DNA of 64,000 nt from Roseburia_C sp900315735 (GTDB lineage: Bacteria; Bacillota; Clostridia; Lachnospirales; Lachnospiraceae): the NCBI GenBank assembly GCA_052118425.1, contig JBQKHF010000003.1. One strand, written 5' to 3'. The translations under genes and the position numbers were made by a program. Within the stretch, counting starts at the first letter, position 1; each line of letters opens with the position of its first letter. The notes under the pieces are model-generated. The model worked only from the letters and a program-made list of their open reading frames with translations. It searched no databases and was not told the DNA's origin. Shown here one piece after another: positions 41,371 to 51,338 of the stretch.

Positions 41371-41964
41371 GTGCCTGCACCAAAAAGCTATAATAATGAA
41401 ATGGAGAATACAATACAATATGAACTGACACCCAAAAAAGTAAAGAATATTATCATCCGGGTAAAAGCCAATGGCGTAGTAGCAGTAACGATGCCCTATC
41501 GCATGAGCAAAAAGAAAGTGGATGCATTTGTGCAGAGCAAGGCGGAGTGGATCCGCATGATGCAAAAGAAGCTTGCAAATCAGCAGAGGATAGATGTGGA
41601 TGCACTGGAGTGGAACCGGCAGAAAGAGCAGTATTTAAGAGATATACTGCTGCAGGAGTATGAACTGTTTCGGGCTTATCATATTTCTATGCCAACGGTC
41701 AGATTCCGCAGCATGACCAGCCGCTATGGAAGCTGCTGCAAGGCAAAGGCATCCATTACTTTGAATAAAGTACTGGCAGACCTTCCGTTAGAATGCGCAG
41801 AATATGTTGCTGTTCATGAACTGGCACACCTGGTAGAAGCAAATCACAGCAGACGATTTTATCAGGTGCTGGATACTGTGATGTCAGATCATAGAATACG
41901 AGAAAAGAGGTTGAGAGAATATGCGTTATTCCATGGAAAACGAGAGCATGAAGGTGGAAGTTGA
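41371..41964 (+). CDS. YgjP-type zinc metallopeptidase
   Basis: About 197 residues. It contains the conserved SRYGSCCKAKASITLNKVL stretch and the zinc site VAVHELAHLVEANHSRRFY (HExxH plus a distal His) of the YgjP/WLM-like (DUF45) peptidases, cytoplasmic and of unknown substrate. No ATG lies at the start of the conserved region with a ribosome site; GTG 41371 has AAGG 7 bp upstream. ATG 41401 is an alternative. It overlaps the next gene by 44 nt. Confidence 0.85.
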   Translation: MPAPKSYNNEMENTIQYELTPKKVKNIIIRVKANGVVAVTMPYRMSKKKVDAFVQSKAEWIRMMQKKLANQQRIDVDALEWNRQKEQYLRDILLQEYELFRAYHISMPTVRFRSMTSRYGSCCKAKASITLNKVLADLPLECAEYVAVHELAHLVEANHSRRFYQVLDTVMSDHRIREKRLREYALFHGKREHEGGS

Positions 41965-42811
41965 GTCTCTTGGAGCAGAACTGAAATCCGTGCTTGGCAA
42001 GAAAAGTAATATTGAGTATATGTGGTGCAGCAATCCGGAGTATTATAAACGGAGTGCCCCAAACCTGTTTCCAATTGTCGGAAGCTTAAAAGACGGAGCT
42101 TACCATTATCAGGGAAAGACTTATAAGATGGGACAGCATGGATATGTCCGTGATGTAGAGTGGAAGGTGGAGAAAAAAGATGAAAATACACTCATTTTCA
42201 CCCATCAGTCTGATGAGACAACAAAAGAAAAGTATCCATTCGATTATGAGATGGAATTAATCTATCATATGAATGGCAACAGACTGGAAATCACATGGAA
42301 CATAAAGAACACCGGTAAGGAAAAAATGTATTTTTCCTGTGGATTCCATCCGTGTTTCTCCTGCCCGGTGCATGGCGAAGCAGATAAGAGCGGTTACGGT
42401 TATGACATGCATATGAACGGAAATGCTGTCTGCCGTGACTTTGACGTAGAATCTGGACTGGCATTAAACAGCGAGAGCGAGCTTAAGTTAGAAAATGGAT
42501 TTGCGGCATTTACGAAGGATTTCTTTGACAATGGTGCTTATGTGGTAGAGAATAATCAGACCCATGAAGTATCCCTGCGTGACTCGGAAGGAAAGAACTA
42601 CTTAAATGTGTATTTCCCGGAGGCTCCGTTATTCGGACTTTGGTCAGCAGAGAAGAAAAATGCACCATATGCAGCTATTGAACCATGGTTTGGAAGATGC
42701 GATAAAGAGGATTTTAACGGAAGCTTAGAAGAAAGAGAATGGGGACATGCGTTAGAGCAGGGTGCATGCTTTCAGGCAGCATACACCATAGAAATTGCAG
42801 GAGAAGATTAA
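41921..42811 (+). CDS. aldose 1-epimerase family protein
   Basis: 296 residues of the galactose mutarotase-like fold. SAPNLFPIVGSLKDGAYHYQ, MGQHGYVRDVEW, FSCGFHPCFSCPV and IEPWFGRCD carry the His and Glu positions used in mutarotation. It belongs to the LacX/YihR-like branch that acts on free sugars or sugar phosphates; the substrate is unknown. It starts within the end of the YgjP-type gene, so the two are translationally linked. It overlaps the convergent DUF3783 gene by 4 nt. Confidence 0.85.
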   Translation: MRYSMENESMKVEVESLGAELKSVLGKKSNIEYMWCSNPEYYKRSAPNLFPIVGSLKDGAYHYQGKTYKMGQHGYVRDVEWKVEKKDENTLIFTHQSDETTKEKYPFDYEMELIYHMNGNRLEITWNIKNTGKEKMYFSCGFHPCFSCPVHGEADKSGYGYDMHMNGNAVCRDFDVESGLALNSESELKLENGFAAFTKDFFDNGAYVVENNQTHEVSLRDSEGKNYLNVYFPEAPLFGLWSAEKKNAPYAAIEPWFGRCDKEDFNGSLEEREWGHALEQGACFQAAYTIEIAGED

Positions 42812-43182
42812 TTTTCATGCATTTTCTTATCTTCCGCTAAGAGTTCTTCATGAAGTGCAATGGAATCCCAGTTGATATTGTGCTCCGTAAGAACGGCTTT
42901 CAGACCGATTCTTGTAAGATGAAGTTTTTTAAATTCCATCAGGAAACGGTCTAAAAGGGCATTATCAAAGCCTTTAAATACCAGCATTTCGTCGGTGAAG
43001 CCATTGCCGGTATAGACCTCTTCTTTCAGAGGGAAGCCGTCAATCCCTGCGAGGGCACCTAAGGTCTGGTTATATTGTTCTTTGGTGATAATACGGATTT
43101 TTATTTTTAACCGGAGGCAGAGCATTTTTAATGTTCTGCCTTTGCTGTTTTCTAAATTATAAAATAATAAAACCGGATGCAT
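42808..43182 (-). CDS. DUF3783 domain protein
   Basis: 124 residues. The C-terminal part (MLVFKGFDNALLDRFLMEFK, LTRIGLKAVLTEHNINWDS) matches the small DUF3783 domain; the N-terminal half (HPVLLFYNLENSKGRTLKML) fits the same Firmicute family. The molecular role is unknown. AAAGGAGTTTTCCCCT precedes the ATG on the minus strand. It is convergent with the epimerase gene and divergent from rel. Confidence 0.75.
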   Translation of the reverse strand: MHPVLLFYNLENSKGRTLKMLCLRLKIKIRIITKEQYNQTLGALAGIDGFPLKEEVYTGNGFTDEMLVFKGFDNALLDRFLMEFKKLHLTRIGLKAVLTEHNINWDSIALHEELLAEDKKMHEN

Positions 43183-43274
43183 AGGGGAAAACTCCTTTCT
43201 TAAAGAGGTAGAAAATATCTGCTATTCAGCCATAAAGTATAAGGTTTCCGGGGGAAAATGGCAAGTATAAAAGA

Positions 43275-43303
43275 TTGCATTTTTATATATTTTTTATTAT
43301 AAT
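43275..43303 (+). promoter_or_regulatory. promoter of rel
   Basis: TTGCAT (43275-43280), a 17-bp spacer and TATAAT (43298-43303), 51 bp before the ATG. Confidence 0.65.
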
Positions 43304-43354
43304 GAAGAATCATAGTTAAAAGTGGGATAAAACGCAAAAAAGTTGGTGTGGATT

Positions 43355-45670
43355 ATGGCAGATATTACAACAGAAGAATTAGAAGAATTAGAAAATGAAG
43401 TGGTGTCTAAGGACGACAACATAAAGACCATGCAGGAATTCGTCAGTCCGGAGAGCCTGTATCAGGAATTGATTGCCAGCGTCAAGAAATATCACCCGTC
43501 GACGGATATTTCTTTGATTGAAAAGGCATATAAGACGGCAGATACGGCACATAAGGGACAGGTACGAAAATCCGGTGAAGCATATATCATTCATCCATTG
43601 TGTGTGGCAATTATTTTAGCGGAGCTTGAGCTGGATAAGGAGACCATCGTAGCCGGACTGCTTCATGATGTAGTAGAGGATACCGTCATGACAGTCGAAG
43701 AAATTGCTTCTGAGTTCTCAGAAGAGATTGCACTTTTGGTAGATGGTGTTACAAAGCTGGGTCAGTTATCTTATGATGCGGATAAAGTAGAGGTTCAGGC
43801 AGAGAACTTAAGAAAAATGTTCCTTGCCATGGCAAAGGATATCCGTGTTATCTTAATCAAGCTGGCAGACCGGCTGCACAATATGCGTACGTTAAAATAT
43901 ATGACGCCGGAGAAACAGAAGGAAAAAGCAAGAGAGACCATGGACATCTATGCGCCGATTGCACAGCGTCTTGGTATTTCTAAAATTAAAATTGAATTAG
44001 ATGACCTTTCCTTAAAATATCTGGAGCCGGAAGCATATTATGATCTGGTAGAAAAGGTTGCACTTCGTAAGAGTGTCCGTGATGATTATGTGCAGAGCCT
44101 TGTAAAAGAAGTGAGTAAACATATTGAAAATGCAGGAATCAAGGCACAGATTGACGGAAGAGCAAAGCATTTCTTTTCCATTTATAAGAAAATGGTCAAT
44201 CAGCATAAGACCTTAGACCAGATTTATGATTTATTTGCCATAAGAATTATCGTGGATAATGTCAAGGACTGCTATGCAGCACTGGGTGTCATCCATGAGA
44301 TGTATAAACCAATCCCGGGACGTTTTAAAGATTATATCGCTATGCCAAAGCCGAATATGTATCAGTCCCTCCACACCACACTGATTGGACCGACTGGACA
44401 GCCGTTTGAGATTCAGATTCGTACCTTTGAGATGCATCGTACCGCAGAATATGGTATCGCTGCCCACTGGAAATATAAGGAAGCTGCCAATAACGGCGGA
44501 ACAGTGGCTACCACCAAATCAGAGGAAGAGAAGTTAAGCTGGCTGCGCCAGATTCTGGAATGGCAGAAAGACATGTCAGATAATAAAGAGTTCATGAGCC
44601 TGTTAAAGAGTGATTTGAACCTCTTTTCTGATACGGTATTCTGCTTTACTCCGTCCGGAGATGTAAAGAACCTGCCAACGGGTTCCACACCGGTAGACTT
44701 TGCGTACAGTATCCACTCGGCAGTTGGAAATAAGATGATTGGAGCCAAGGTAAATGGTAAATTAGTTCCAATTGATTACGAGATTCAGAACGGTGACCGT
44801 ATTGAGATTATCACGTCCCAGAATTCTAAGGGACCGAGCCGTGACTGGTTAAATATTGTTAAGAGTACACAGGCAAAAAATAAGATTAACCAGTGGTTCC
44901 GGAGTGAGTTAAAAGAAGAAAATATCGTAAAGGGCAAGGAACTGATTGCCCAGTATTGTAAGGCAAAATCCATTAATCTTACGGATATTAACAAACCGGA
45001 ATATCAGAGTAAGGTTATGCGGAAATATGGATTCCATGACTGGGATTCCGCACTGGCAACCTTAGGACACGGCGGACTGAAAGAAGGCCAGGTCGTGAAT
45101 AAGATGCTGGAGGAGTACCGGAAAGACCACCCAATCCAGCTTACCGATGAGGATGTATTGAACAATGTGTCTTCCGAGAATAAGGATAAGGCAGTTCCAC
45201 AGAAATCCAAGAGTGGTATCATTGTAAAAGGACTTTATGATGTGGCAGTGCATTTTTCCAAATGCTGCAGCCCGGTGCCGGGAGATGAAATTGTAGGATT
45301 TGTAACAAGAGGCCGTGGTGTTTCTATTCATCGTACCGATTGCATTAATATCATGAACCTTTCCGAGCTGGAAAAAGTGCGTTTGATTGATGCAGAGTGG
45401 CAGCAGGGTGCAGAGCAGGGTGACAATGGACTTTATCTTGCTGAGATTAAAATATTTGGTAATAACCGTACCGGACTTTTAGTAGATATTACCAGAATTT
45501 TCACTGAGCGGGAAATTGATATCAGTTCCATTAATTCCAAGACCAGCAAACAGGGAGTTGCGACCATTTCTATTTCCTTTAATACCAAAGGCAAAGAGGA
45601 ATTGAGCAGCTTAATAGAAAAAATCCGTCAGGTAGAGAGCGTGATTGATATTGAACGTACTACCGGCTGA
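43355..45670 (+). CDS. rel: bifunctional (p)ppGpp synthetase/hydrolase
   Basis: 771 residues, the full RelA/SpoT length. Order: HD hydrolase domain (IIHPLCVAI, GLLHDVVEDT, KLADRLHNMRTL), synthetase domain (GRFKDYIAMPKPNMYQSLHT, EIQIRTFEMHRTAEYGIAAH), TGS domain (VFCFTPSGDVKNLPTGSTPV), zinc-finger-like part (HFSKCCSPVPGD) and a C-terminal ACT domain. HD and synthetase motifs are both intact, so it should make and destroy the alarmone. The ATG at 43355 is the usual start (MADITTEELEE), though its ribosome site is poor. The MBL, hemZ, hisS, aspS order downstream is common in Firmicutes. Confidence 0.96.
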   Translation: MADITTEELEELENEVVSKDDNIKTMQEFVSPESLYQELIASVKKYHPSTDISLIEKAYKTADTAHKGQVRKSGEAYIIHPLCVAIILAELELDKETIVAGLLHDVVEDTVMTVEEIASEFSEEIALLVDGVTKLGQLSYDADKVEVQAENLRKMFLAMAKDIRVILIKLADRLHNMRTLKYMTPEKQKEKARETMDIYAPIAQRLGISKIKIELDDLSLKYLEPEAYYDLVEKVALRKSVRDDYVQSLVKEVSKHIENAGIKAQIDGRAKHFFSIYKKMVNQHKTLDQIYDLFAIRIIVDNVKDCYAALGVIHEMYKPIPGRFKDYIAMPKPNMYQSLHTTLIGPTGQPFEIQIRTFEMHRTAEYGIAAHWKYKEAANNGGTVATTKSEEEKLSWLRQILEWQKDMSDNKEFMSLLKSDLNLFSDTVFCFTPSGDVKNLPTGSTPVDFAYSIHSAVGNKMIGAKVNGKLVPIDYEIQNGDRIEIITSQNSKGPSRDWLNIVKSTQAKNKINQWFRSELKEENIVKGKELIAQYCKAKSINLTDINKPEYQSKVMRKYGFHDWDSALATLGHGGLKEGQVVNKMLEEYRKDHPIQLTDEDVLNNVSSENKDKAVPQKSKSGIIVKGLYDVAVHFSKCCSPVPGDEIVGFVTRGRGVSIHRTDCINIMNLSELEKVRLIDAEWQQGAEQGDNGLYLAEIKIFGNNRTGLLVDITRIFTEREIDISSINSKTSKQGVATISISFNTKGKEELSSLIEKIRQVESVIDIERTTG

Positions 45671-45745
45671 TAAAATATTAGCAGAATAAATTGCTGATTT
45701 ATGAAAAAAAGTCAAAGTCAGTTATTATTATAGAAGAGGAAAATT

Positions 45746-46378
45746 ATGACAGAACAGACAGAAGTATTACGATATATTGTGGGACCGGTCTGCACCAACT
45801 GCTATCTTCTGGTAAATCATAAGACAGGAGAACTTCTTGTGGTAGACCCGGGAGACCAGGCACAGTTGATTGAAAAGCAGATTGAGAAAACCGGAGCAAA
45901 ACCGGTGGCAATCCTTCTGACCCATGGACATTTTGACCATGCAGGAGCAGCAGAAGCGCTTGCAGATAAATACCAGATTTCCATTTATGCCCATGAGGCA
46001 GAGAGGGAGACCTTGGAGGACCCGGGACTTAACCTTTGCGGGATGATAGGAGAGCATAAGGTCTATCATGCAGATATTTTCGTAAAAGACGAAGAAGTAT
46101 TAAATCTTGCAGGATTTTCCATCCGTGTATTTTTTACACCGGGGCATACCATTGGCGGATGCTGCTATTATATTGCAGATGAGAAGATTCTTTTCAGCGG
46201 AGATACGCTGTTTCAGGAATCTGTGGGAAGAACCGATTTCCCAAGAGGAAGTGCATCGGATTTAATCCGGGCAATCAGAGAAAAACTGATGCCGCTGCCG
46301 GATGATGTGACCGTGTATACCGGACATGACGAAAGCACTTTAATAGGCTATGAGCGGATGCACAATCCGTATTTATAA
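45746..46378 (+). CDS. metallo-beta-lactamase-fold hydrolase (glyoxalase II-like)
   Basis: 210 residues with the metal motif LTHGHFDHAG (HxHxDH), FTPGHTIGGCCYY, LFSGDTLFQESVGRTD and TGHDEST. This is the small glyoxalase-II-like group next to rel in many Firmicutes; the substrate, probably a thioester, is unproven. AGAGGAAA precedes the ATG. It lies 10 bp upstream of hemZ, as part of the rel unit. Confidence 0.88.
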   Translation: MTEQTEVLRYIVGPVCTNCYLLVNHKTGELLVVDPGDQAQLIEKQIEKTGAKPVAILLTHGHFDHAGAAEALADKYQISIYAHEAERETLEDPGLNLCGMIGEHKVYHADIFVKDEEVLNLAGFSIRVFFTPGHTIGGCCYYIADEKILFSGDTLFQESVGRTDFPRGSASDLIRAIREKLMPLPDDVTVYTGHDESTLIGYERMHNPYL

Positions 46379-46387
46379 GGACGAACC

Positions 46388-47881
46388 ATGATAACAGTAT
46401 TATTAGATAAAGCAGAATTTGAATATGATATCCATTCGTTGGTAAAGGCATTTTATCCGAAGGAAGATGTATATGTTTCCACGAAGGATAAGGAGAAAAA
46501 AGAAGAGCCGGTACATTATCACATGGATGTACAGTTTGCACCGGAAGAAATCATTTTTTCCTGGAAACGGGTGGAGGCTTCGGAAGACAATGCGAATCAG
46601 ACCGGAATTACAAAATGTGTAGCAGTAGATTATACAAACCGCAAGGAGACCAAGAACAGTTTAAAGCGGACACTGTATCGGTTATTGTCAGAATATACCG
46701 GAGTGGAGCTTCCTTGGGGAAATCTTACCGGTATCCGCCCGACCAAGATTCCGATGGCACTTTTAGAAGAGGGTAAGAGCGAGGAAGAAATTGCTCACTA
46801 TATGAAGGAAACATATTTTGCCTCTGATGAAAAGATAAAACTCAGTATTGAAATTGCAGAGCGGGAGTTGGAACTTTTACACAAATTAGACTACGAAGAA
46901 GGCTACAGCCTTTATATTGGAATTCCATTCTGTCCAACGACCTGCCTTTACTGTTCCTTTACTTCTTATTCCATGTCAGCCTGGAAAAACCGCATGGATG
47001 ACTACTTAAGTGCACTGGAAAAGGAACTGGATTATACAGCGGTCAAATTTGCACATAAGAAATTAAACAGCATTTATATTGGTGGTGGAACACCGACCAC
47101 ATTAAATCCAAAGCAGTTAGACAGATTGATTCGAAAAATCAAATGTAGTTTTGATTTATCTGATTTAGTGGAATTTACAGTGGAAGCCGGAAGACCGGAC
47201 AGTATTACAAAAGAGAAGCTTATGGTGCTTCGCAATCATGATATCAGCAGAATTTCCATTAATCCACAGACCATGAAACAGGAAACTCTGGATTTGATTG
47301 GACGACATCATACCGTACAGCAGACCATTGACAGCTTTTATCTGGCAAGAGAATTAGGCTTTGATAATATCAATATGGATTTAATCGTAGGACTTCCGGG
47401 AGAAAGTCTTTCGGATGTGGCAGATACCATGGAGGTAATCCGGAAGTTAGCACCGGATAATCTGACGGTTCACTCACTTGCCATCAAGCGTGCAGCAAGG
47501 CTGAATATACAAAGAGAGCGTTATCAGGATTTTGAAATTGTCAATACCGCAGACCATATCGCACTGACTTCGAAAGTGGCAGAAGAAATGGGCCTTTTCC
47601 CATATTATTTATACCGCCAGAAGAATATGGCAGGCAATTTTGAAAACGTAGGCTATGCAGCACCGGGAAAAGCCGGTGTATACAATGTTCTTATTATGGA
47701 GGAGAAACAGAGTATTGTAGCCTGTGGTGCTGGTGCATCCACGAAGCGTGTCTGGGTACAGCCAAATCCCGATGGCACACATCGGATTGAACGTGCCGAG
47801 AATGTCAAGGATGTGGCACAGTATATCACAAGGATTGATGAGATGATTGAACGGAAGAGCCGGCTCTTTACAAAGGAATAA
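46388..47881 (+). CDS. hemZ: HemZ-type coproporphyrinogen dehydrogenase-like radical SAM protein
   Basis: 497 residues. The N-terminal 160 residues are the HemZ-specific region (GNLTGIRPTKI). The radical SAM domain has IGIPFCPTTCLYCSFTSY, a CxxxCxxC iron-sulfur site, then YIGGGTPTTLN and FTVEAGRPDSIT. A HemN-like C-terminus ends KRVWVQPNPDG. The family is annotated as oxygen-independent coproporphyrinogen oxidase, although activity of HemZ members is less certain than that of HemN. It sits 10 bp after the MBL gene. Confidence 0.9.
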   Translation: MITVLLDKAEFEYDIHSLVKAFYPKEDVYVSTKDKEKKEEPVHYHMDVQFAPEEIIFSWKRVEASEDNANQTGITKCVAVDYTNRKETKNSLKRTLYRLLSEYTGVELPWGNLTGIRPTKIPMALLEEGKSEEEIAHYMKETYFASDEKIKLSIEIAERELELLHKLDYEEGYSLYIGIPFCPTTCLYCSFTSYSMSAWKNRMDDYLSALEKELDYTAVKFAHKKLNSIYIGGGTPTTLNPKQLDRLIRKIKCSFDLSDLVEFTVEAGRPDSITKEKLMVLRNHDISRISINPQTMKQETLDLIGRHHTVQQTIDSFYLARELGFDNINMDLIVGLPGESLSDVADTMEVIRKLAPDNLTVHSLAIKRAARLNIQRERYQDFEIVNTADHIALTSKVAEEMGLFPYYLYRQKNMAGNFENVGYAAPGKAGVYNVLIMEEKQSIVACGAGASTKRVWVQPNPDGTHRIERAENVKDVAQYITRIDEMIERKSRLFTKE

Positions 47882-47887
47882 AAGCGG

Positions 47888-47916
47888 TTGACATATCAGA
47901 ACACGAAAAATATAAT
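47888..47916 (+). promoter_or_regulatory. perfect consensus promoter of hisS-aspS
   Basis: TTGACA (47888-47893), a 17-bp spacer and TATAAT (47911-47916), starting 7 bp after hemZ. The leader is about 70 nt with no T-box. Confidence 0.85.
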
Positions 47917-47989
47917 AGTTCTGTATGAATACAAATATATAATAAGAAAAATAGATAAAATGCTTATCTCGGAAAATGGAGGAAATTTC

Positions 47990-49246
47990 ATGGCATTGAG
48001 TAAGAAGCCGGTTACAGGCATGAAGGATATTTTACCGGAGGAGATGCAGATTCGTGATTATGTGCAGAATGTAATCAAAGAGACCTACCGGAGTTTTGGA
48101 TTTACACCAATTGAAACTCCTTGTATGGAGAATATTGCAAACCTCACCAGCAAACAGGGTGGAGAAAATGAAAAACTCATTTTCAAAGTATTAAAACGTG
48201 GTGAAAAGCTGAACTTAGAGACAGCAGAAAAAGAAGAAGATGTAGTGGATTTTGGTATGCGTTACGACCTTACCGTTCCGCTGGTAAGATTCTATTCCAA
48301 TAACAGTAACCAGCTCCCATCCCCGTTTAAGGCATTACAGATGGGAAATGTGTGGCGTGCTGACCGTCCTCAGAGAGGCCGTTATCGTCAGTTCATGCAG
48401 TGCGATATTGACATTTTAGGAGAGCCGTCCAATCTGGCAGAGATTGAGCTGATTCTTGCAACAACTACAACCCTCGGCAAGATTGGATTTAAGAATTTTG
48501 AAATCCGAATCAATGAACGCCGCATTTTAAAAGCAATGGCAGCTTACAGCGGATTTCCGGAAGAAAGCTACGACCTTGTATTTATCATCTTAGACAAGAT
48601 GGACAAGATTGGGCTGGACGGAGTCGCAGAAGAACTGAAAAAGGAAGGCTTTGCAGAAGAAGCGGTCGATAAGTACTTATCCTTATTTGAAAAAGCAGAA
48701 GGTACCGAAAACGGACTGGTTACCTTATGTGATACATTAATTGAAGCTGGATTCTTAGAGGAAGAAGTAAAGCAGAACCTGACAGAGATTATCGACAGCG
48801 TAGAAGCAACCAAAGCAGCAGACTTTAAAATGGTATTTGACCCGACTTTAGTGCGTGGCATGGGTTATTATACAGGAACTATTTTTGAAATAGCTATGCC
48901 GGAGTTCGGCGGAAGCTGTGGCGGAGGTGGTCGTTATGATAAGATGGTTGGAAGATTTACCGGCAACGATGTACCTGCATGTGGATTTTCCATCGGTTTT
49001 GAAAGAATCATTCTTCTGCTCTTAGAGAGCGGATTTAAGATTCCGGGACAGGCAGCGAAGAAGGCATATCTCATCGAAAAGGGATATCCGGCTGATAAGC
49101 TGCAGGAGGTAATTGCACAGGCTCAGAAGGAACGTTCCGAAGGAACCCAGGTATTAGTGGTTCGTATGAATAAGAACAAGAAGTTCCAGAAGGAGAAGCT
49201 TACGGCAGAGGGTTATGAAGAATTTGTGGAGTTTTTTAACAGATAG
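47990..49246 (+). CDS. hisS: histidyl-tRNA synthetase
   Basis: 418 residues, class II synthetase. Motif 1 lies in GMKDILPEEM with the following helix; motif 2 in GNVWRADRPQRGRYRQFMQC; the HisA motif in LVRGMGYYTGTIFE; motif 3 in GGGGRYDKM and CGFSIGFERI. The C-terminal anticodon domain is shorter in its middle than in E. coli. ATG 47990 follows TGGAGG; the longer in-frame extension overlaps the promoter and is not coding. Confidence 0.96.
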   Translation: MALSKKPVTGMKDILPEEMQIRDYVQNVIKETYRSFGFTPIETPCMENIANLTSKQGGENEKLIFKVLKRGEKLNLETAEKEEDVVDFGMRYDLTVPLVRFYSNNSNQLPSPFKALQMGNVWRADRPQRGRYRQFMQCDIDILGEPSNLAEIELILATTTTLGKIGFKNFEIRINERRILKAMAAYSGFPEESYDLVFIILDKMDKIGLDGVAEELKKEGFAEEAVDKYLSLFEKAEGTENGLVTLCDTLIEAGFLEEEVKQNLTEIIDSVEATKAADFKMVFDPTLVRGMGYYTGTIFEIAMPEFGGSCGGGGRYDKMVGRFTGNDVPACGFSIGFERIILLLLESGFKIPGQAAKKAYLIEKGYPADKLQEVIAQAQKERSEGTQVLVVRMNKNKKFQKEKLTAEGYEEFVEFFNR

Positions 49247-49310
49247 TCTGTTTTTCTGCAAGAAGCAGAAAATGGAATGATTTTGATAAGATTTTTAGGA
49301 GGATAAGAAA

Positions 49311-51134
49311 ATGTCAGAATCCATGCAGGGATTACACAGAACCCATAGATGTACAGAAGTATCCAATGCCAATATTGGAGAAAAAGTTACCGTCATGGGC
49401 TGGGTACAGAAAAGAAGAAATTTAGGAAGTCTTATATTCATAGATTTAAGAGACCGTTCCGGAATTCTGCAGCTTGTATTCGACGAGCCAAAGGTAGGAA
49501 GCGAAGGCTTTGCCAAAGCGGGAACACTGCGCAGTGAGTTTGTTATTGCAGTAGAAGGAACCGTGCAGAAGCGATCTGCAGCAGTCAATGAGAATTTAAA
49601 GACCGGTGATATTGAGGTAATTGCTGAGAGTATCCGTATTCTTTCAGAATCACAGACACCGCCATTTCAGATTGAAGAGAACAGCCAGACCAAAGATGAG
49701 ATTCGTTTAAAATATCGTTATCTTGATTTACGTAGACCGGATATCCAGCGGAACCTGATGCTGCGTAGTAAAGTAGCATATCTGATGCGTGATTTTATGG
49801 CAAAAGAAGGTTTCTTAGAGATTGAGACTCCGATTCTTTGCAAATCTACACCGGAAGGTGCAAGAGATTATCTGGTGCCAAGCCGTGTACATCCGGGCAG
49901 CTTTTATGCATTGCCACAGTCACCACAGCTTTTCAAACAGCTTCTGATGGCATCCGGATATGACCGATATTTCCAGATTGCAAAATGTTTCCGTGATGAG
50001 GATTTACGTGCAGACCGTCAGCCTGAATTTACCCAGGCAGATATGGAGCTTTCCTTTGTAGACATTGATGATGTATTAGATGTCAATGAGCGTCTGTTAA
50101 AATACATTTTCAAAGAAGCCATCGGTGTAGACGTAGAGCTTCCACTTAAGAGAATGCCTTGGCAGGAAGCAATGGATCGTTTTGGTTCTGATAAGCCGGA
50201 TACCCGTTTTGGAATGGAATTAAAAGATGTATCTGATATTGTAAAAGATTGTGGCTTTGGTGTATTTACCGGAGCTTTAGAGCAGGGTGGTTCTGTCCGC
50301 GGTATCAATGCAGAAGGGCAGGGCGCAATGCCAAGAAAGAAGATTGACAAGCTGGTAGAATTTGCAAAAGGCTATGGTGCAAAAGGACTTGCTTATCTTT
50401 CTGTACAGGAAGACGGAAGCTATAAATCTTCCTTTGCAAAATTCATGACAGAAGAGGAATTGAAGAATCTGGTTGCTGCAATGGACGGAAAGCCGGGAGA
50501 CCTGCTTTTATTTGCAGCAGATAAGAATAAAATTGTATGGAATGTATTAGGTGCACTTCGTCTTGAAATTGCCAAAGAGTTAGACCTCTTAGACCCGAAC
50601 CAGTACAATTTCCTCTGGATTACAGAGTTCCCATTATTAGAGTGGTCAGACGAAGAAAATCGTTATATGGCAATGCACCATCCGTTTACCATGCCAATGG
50701 AAGAGGACTGGGATAAGATTGATACAGATCCGGGTGCAGTACGTGCCAAAGCATATGATATTGTATTAAATGGTACTGAGTTAGGTGGTGGTTCTGTCCG
50801 TATCCACCAGAGTGATATTCAGGAGAAAATGTTTGAGGTTCTTGGATTTACAAAAGAGAGAGCACATGAGCAGTTTGGATTCCTTCTGGATGCATTCTCC
50901 TATGGTGTACCTCCACACGCAGGACTGGCTTATGGTCTTGACCGTCTGGTTATGCATATGGTACATGCAGATTCTATCCGTGACGTCATCGCATTCCCGA
51001 AAGTAAAGGATGCATCCGATCTTATGTCCAATGCACCGGATATTGTCGATGAGAAGCAGTTAGAGGAACTGTGCATCAAAGTGGATGAGAAAGAAGTAGA
51101 AGAAAAAGAAGCAGAAGAAGCTGCAGAAAAATAA
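49311..51134 (+). CDS. aspS: aspartyl-tRNA synthetase
   Basis: 607 residues. N-terminal OB-fold anticodon domain (VMGWVQKRRNLGSLIFIDLR), class II core with LRSKVAYLMRDF, FRDEDLRADRQPEFTQ, the bacterial GAD insertion (about 285-415), and motif 3 GLAYGLDRLVMH. It ends in a glutamate/lysine tail of about 20 residues beyond the usual end. It follows hisS by 64 bp, with AGGAGG before the ATG. Confidence 0.97.
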   Translation: MSESMQGLHRTHRCTEVSNANIGEKVTVMGWVQKRRNLGSLIFIDLRDRSGILQLVFDEPKVGSEGFAKAGTLRSEFVIAVEGTVQKRSAAVNENLKTGDIEVIAESIRILSESQTPPFQIEENSQTKDEIRLKYRYLDLRRPDIQRNLMLRSKVAYLMRDFMAKEGFLEIETPILCKSTPEGARDYLVPSRVHPGSFYALPQSPQLFKQLLMASGYDRYFQIAKCFRDEDLRADRQPEFTQADMELSFVDIDDVLDVNERLLKYIFKEAIGVDVELPLKRMPWQEAMDRFGSDKPDTRFGMELKDVSDIVKDCGFGVFTGALEQGGSVRGINAEGQGAMPRKKIDKLVEFAKGYGAKGLAYLSVQEDGSYKSSFAKFMTEEELKNLVAAMDGKPGDLLLFAADKNKIVWNVLGALRLEIAKELDLLDPNQYNFLWITEFPLLEWSDEENRYMAMHHPFTMPMEEDWDKIDTDPGAVRAKAYDIVLNGTELGGGSVRIHQSDIQEKMFEVLGFTKERAHEQFGFLLDAFSYGVPPHAGLAYGLDRLVMHMVHADSIRDVIAFPKVKDASDLMSNAPDIVDEKQLEELCIKVDEKEVEEKEAEEAAEK

Positions 51135-51166
51135 AGAAATATATAAAGCGTGTTTCTTGCATAAAT

Positions 51167-51219
51167 AAAAGAGCTATTGTATCACAGAATTTTAAACCGT
51201 GGTACAATAACTCTTTTTT
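51167..51219 (+). terminator. terminator of aspS
   Basis: AAAAGAG-CTATTGTATCAC (51167-51185) pairs with GTGGTACAATAACTC (51199-51213), then TTTTTTG. Confidence 0.85.
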
Positions 51220-51223
51220 GATT

Positions 51224-51308
51224 TGGCAAGCACCGCGATAACTCGAGAAACTCGCAAAGCGTGTTTCTCGTAGTTATCAGATATTTTGCCAGACATCCGT
51301 AAGAAGCT
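51224..51308. repeat. nested hairpin element containing copy 2 of the dispersed repeat
   Basis: Outer stem TGGCAA (51224-51229)/TTGCCA (51286-51291) encloses GATAACTCGAGAAAC (51237-51251)/GTTTCTCGTAGTTATC (51263-51278). The exact 15-mer CATCCGTAAGAAGCT follows at 51294-51308, identical to 29569-29583. It lies between the aspS terminator and the convergent degV gene. Confidence 0.6.
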
Positions 51309-51338
51309 GACTTTGACCGCTTCGTTTCTGCTGATGAT

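Noticed and set aside
47882..47989. T-box leader before hisS
   Set aside because: The leader is about 70 nt after a perfect promoter, with no specifier loop or T-box sequence.
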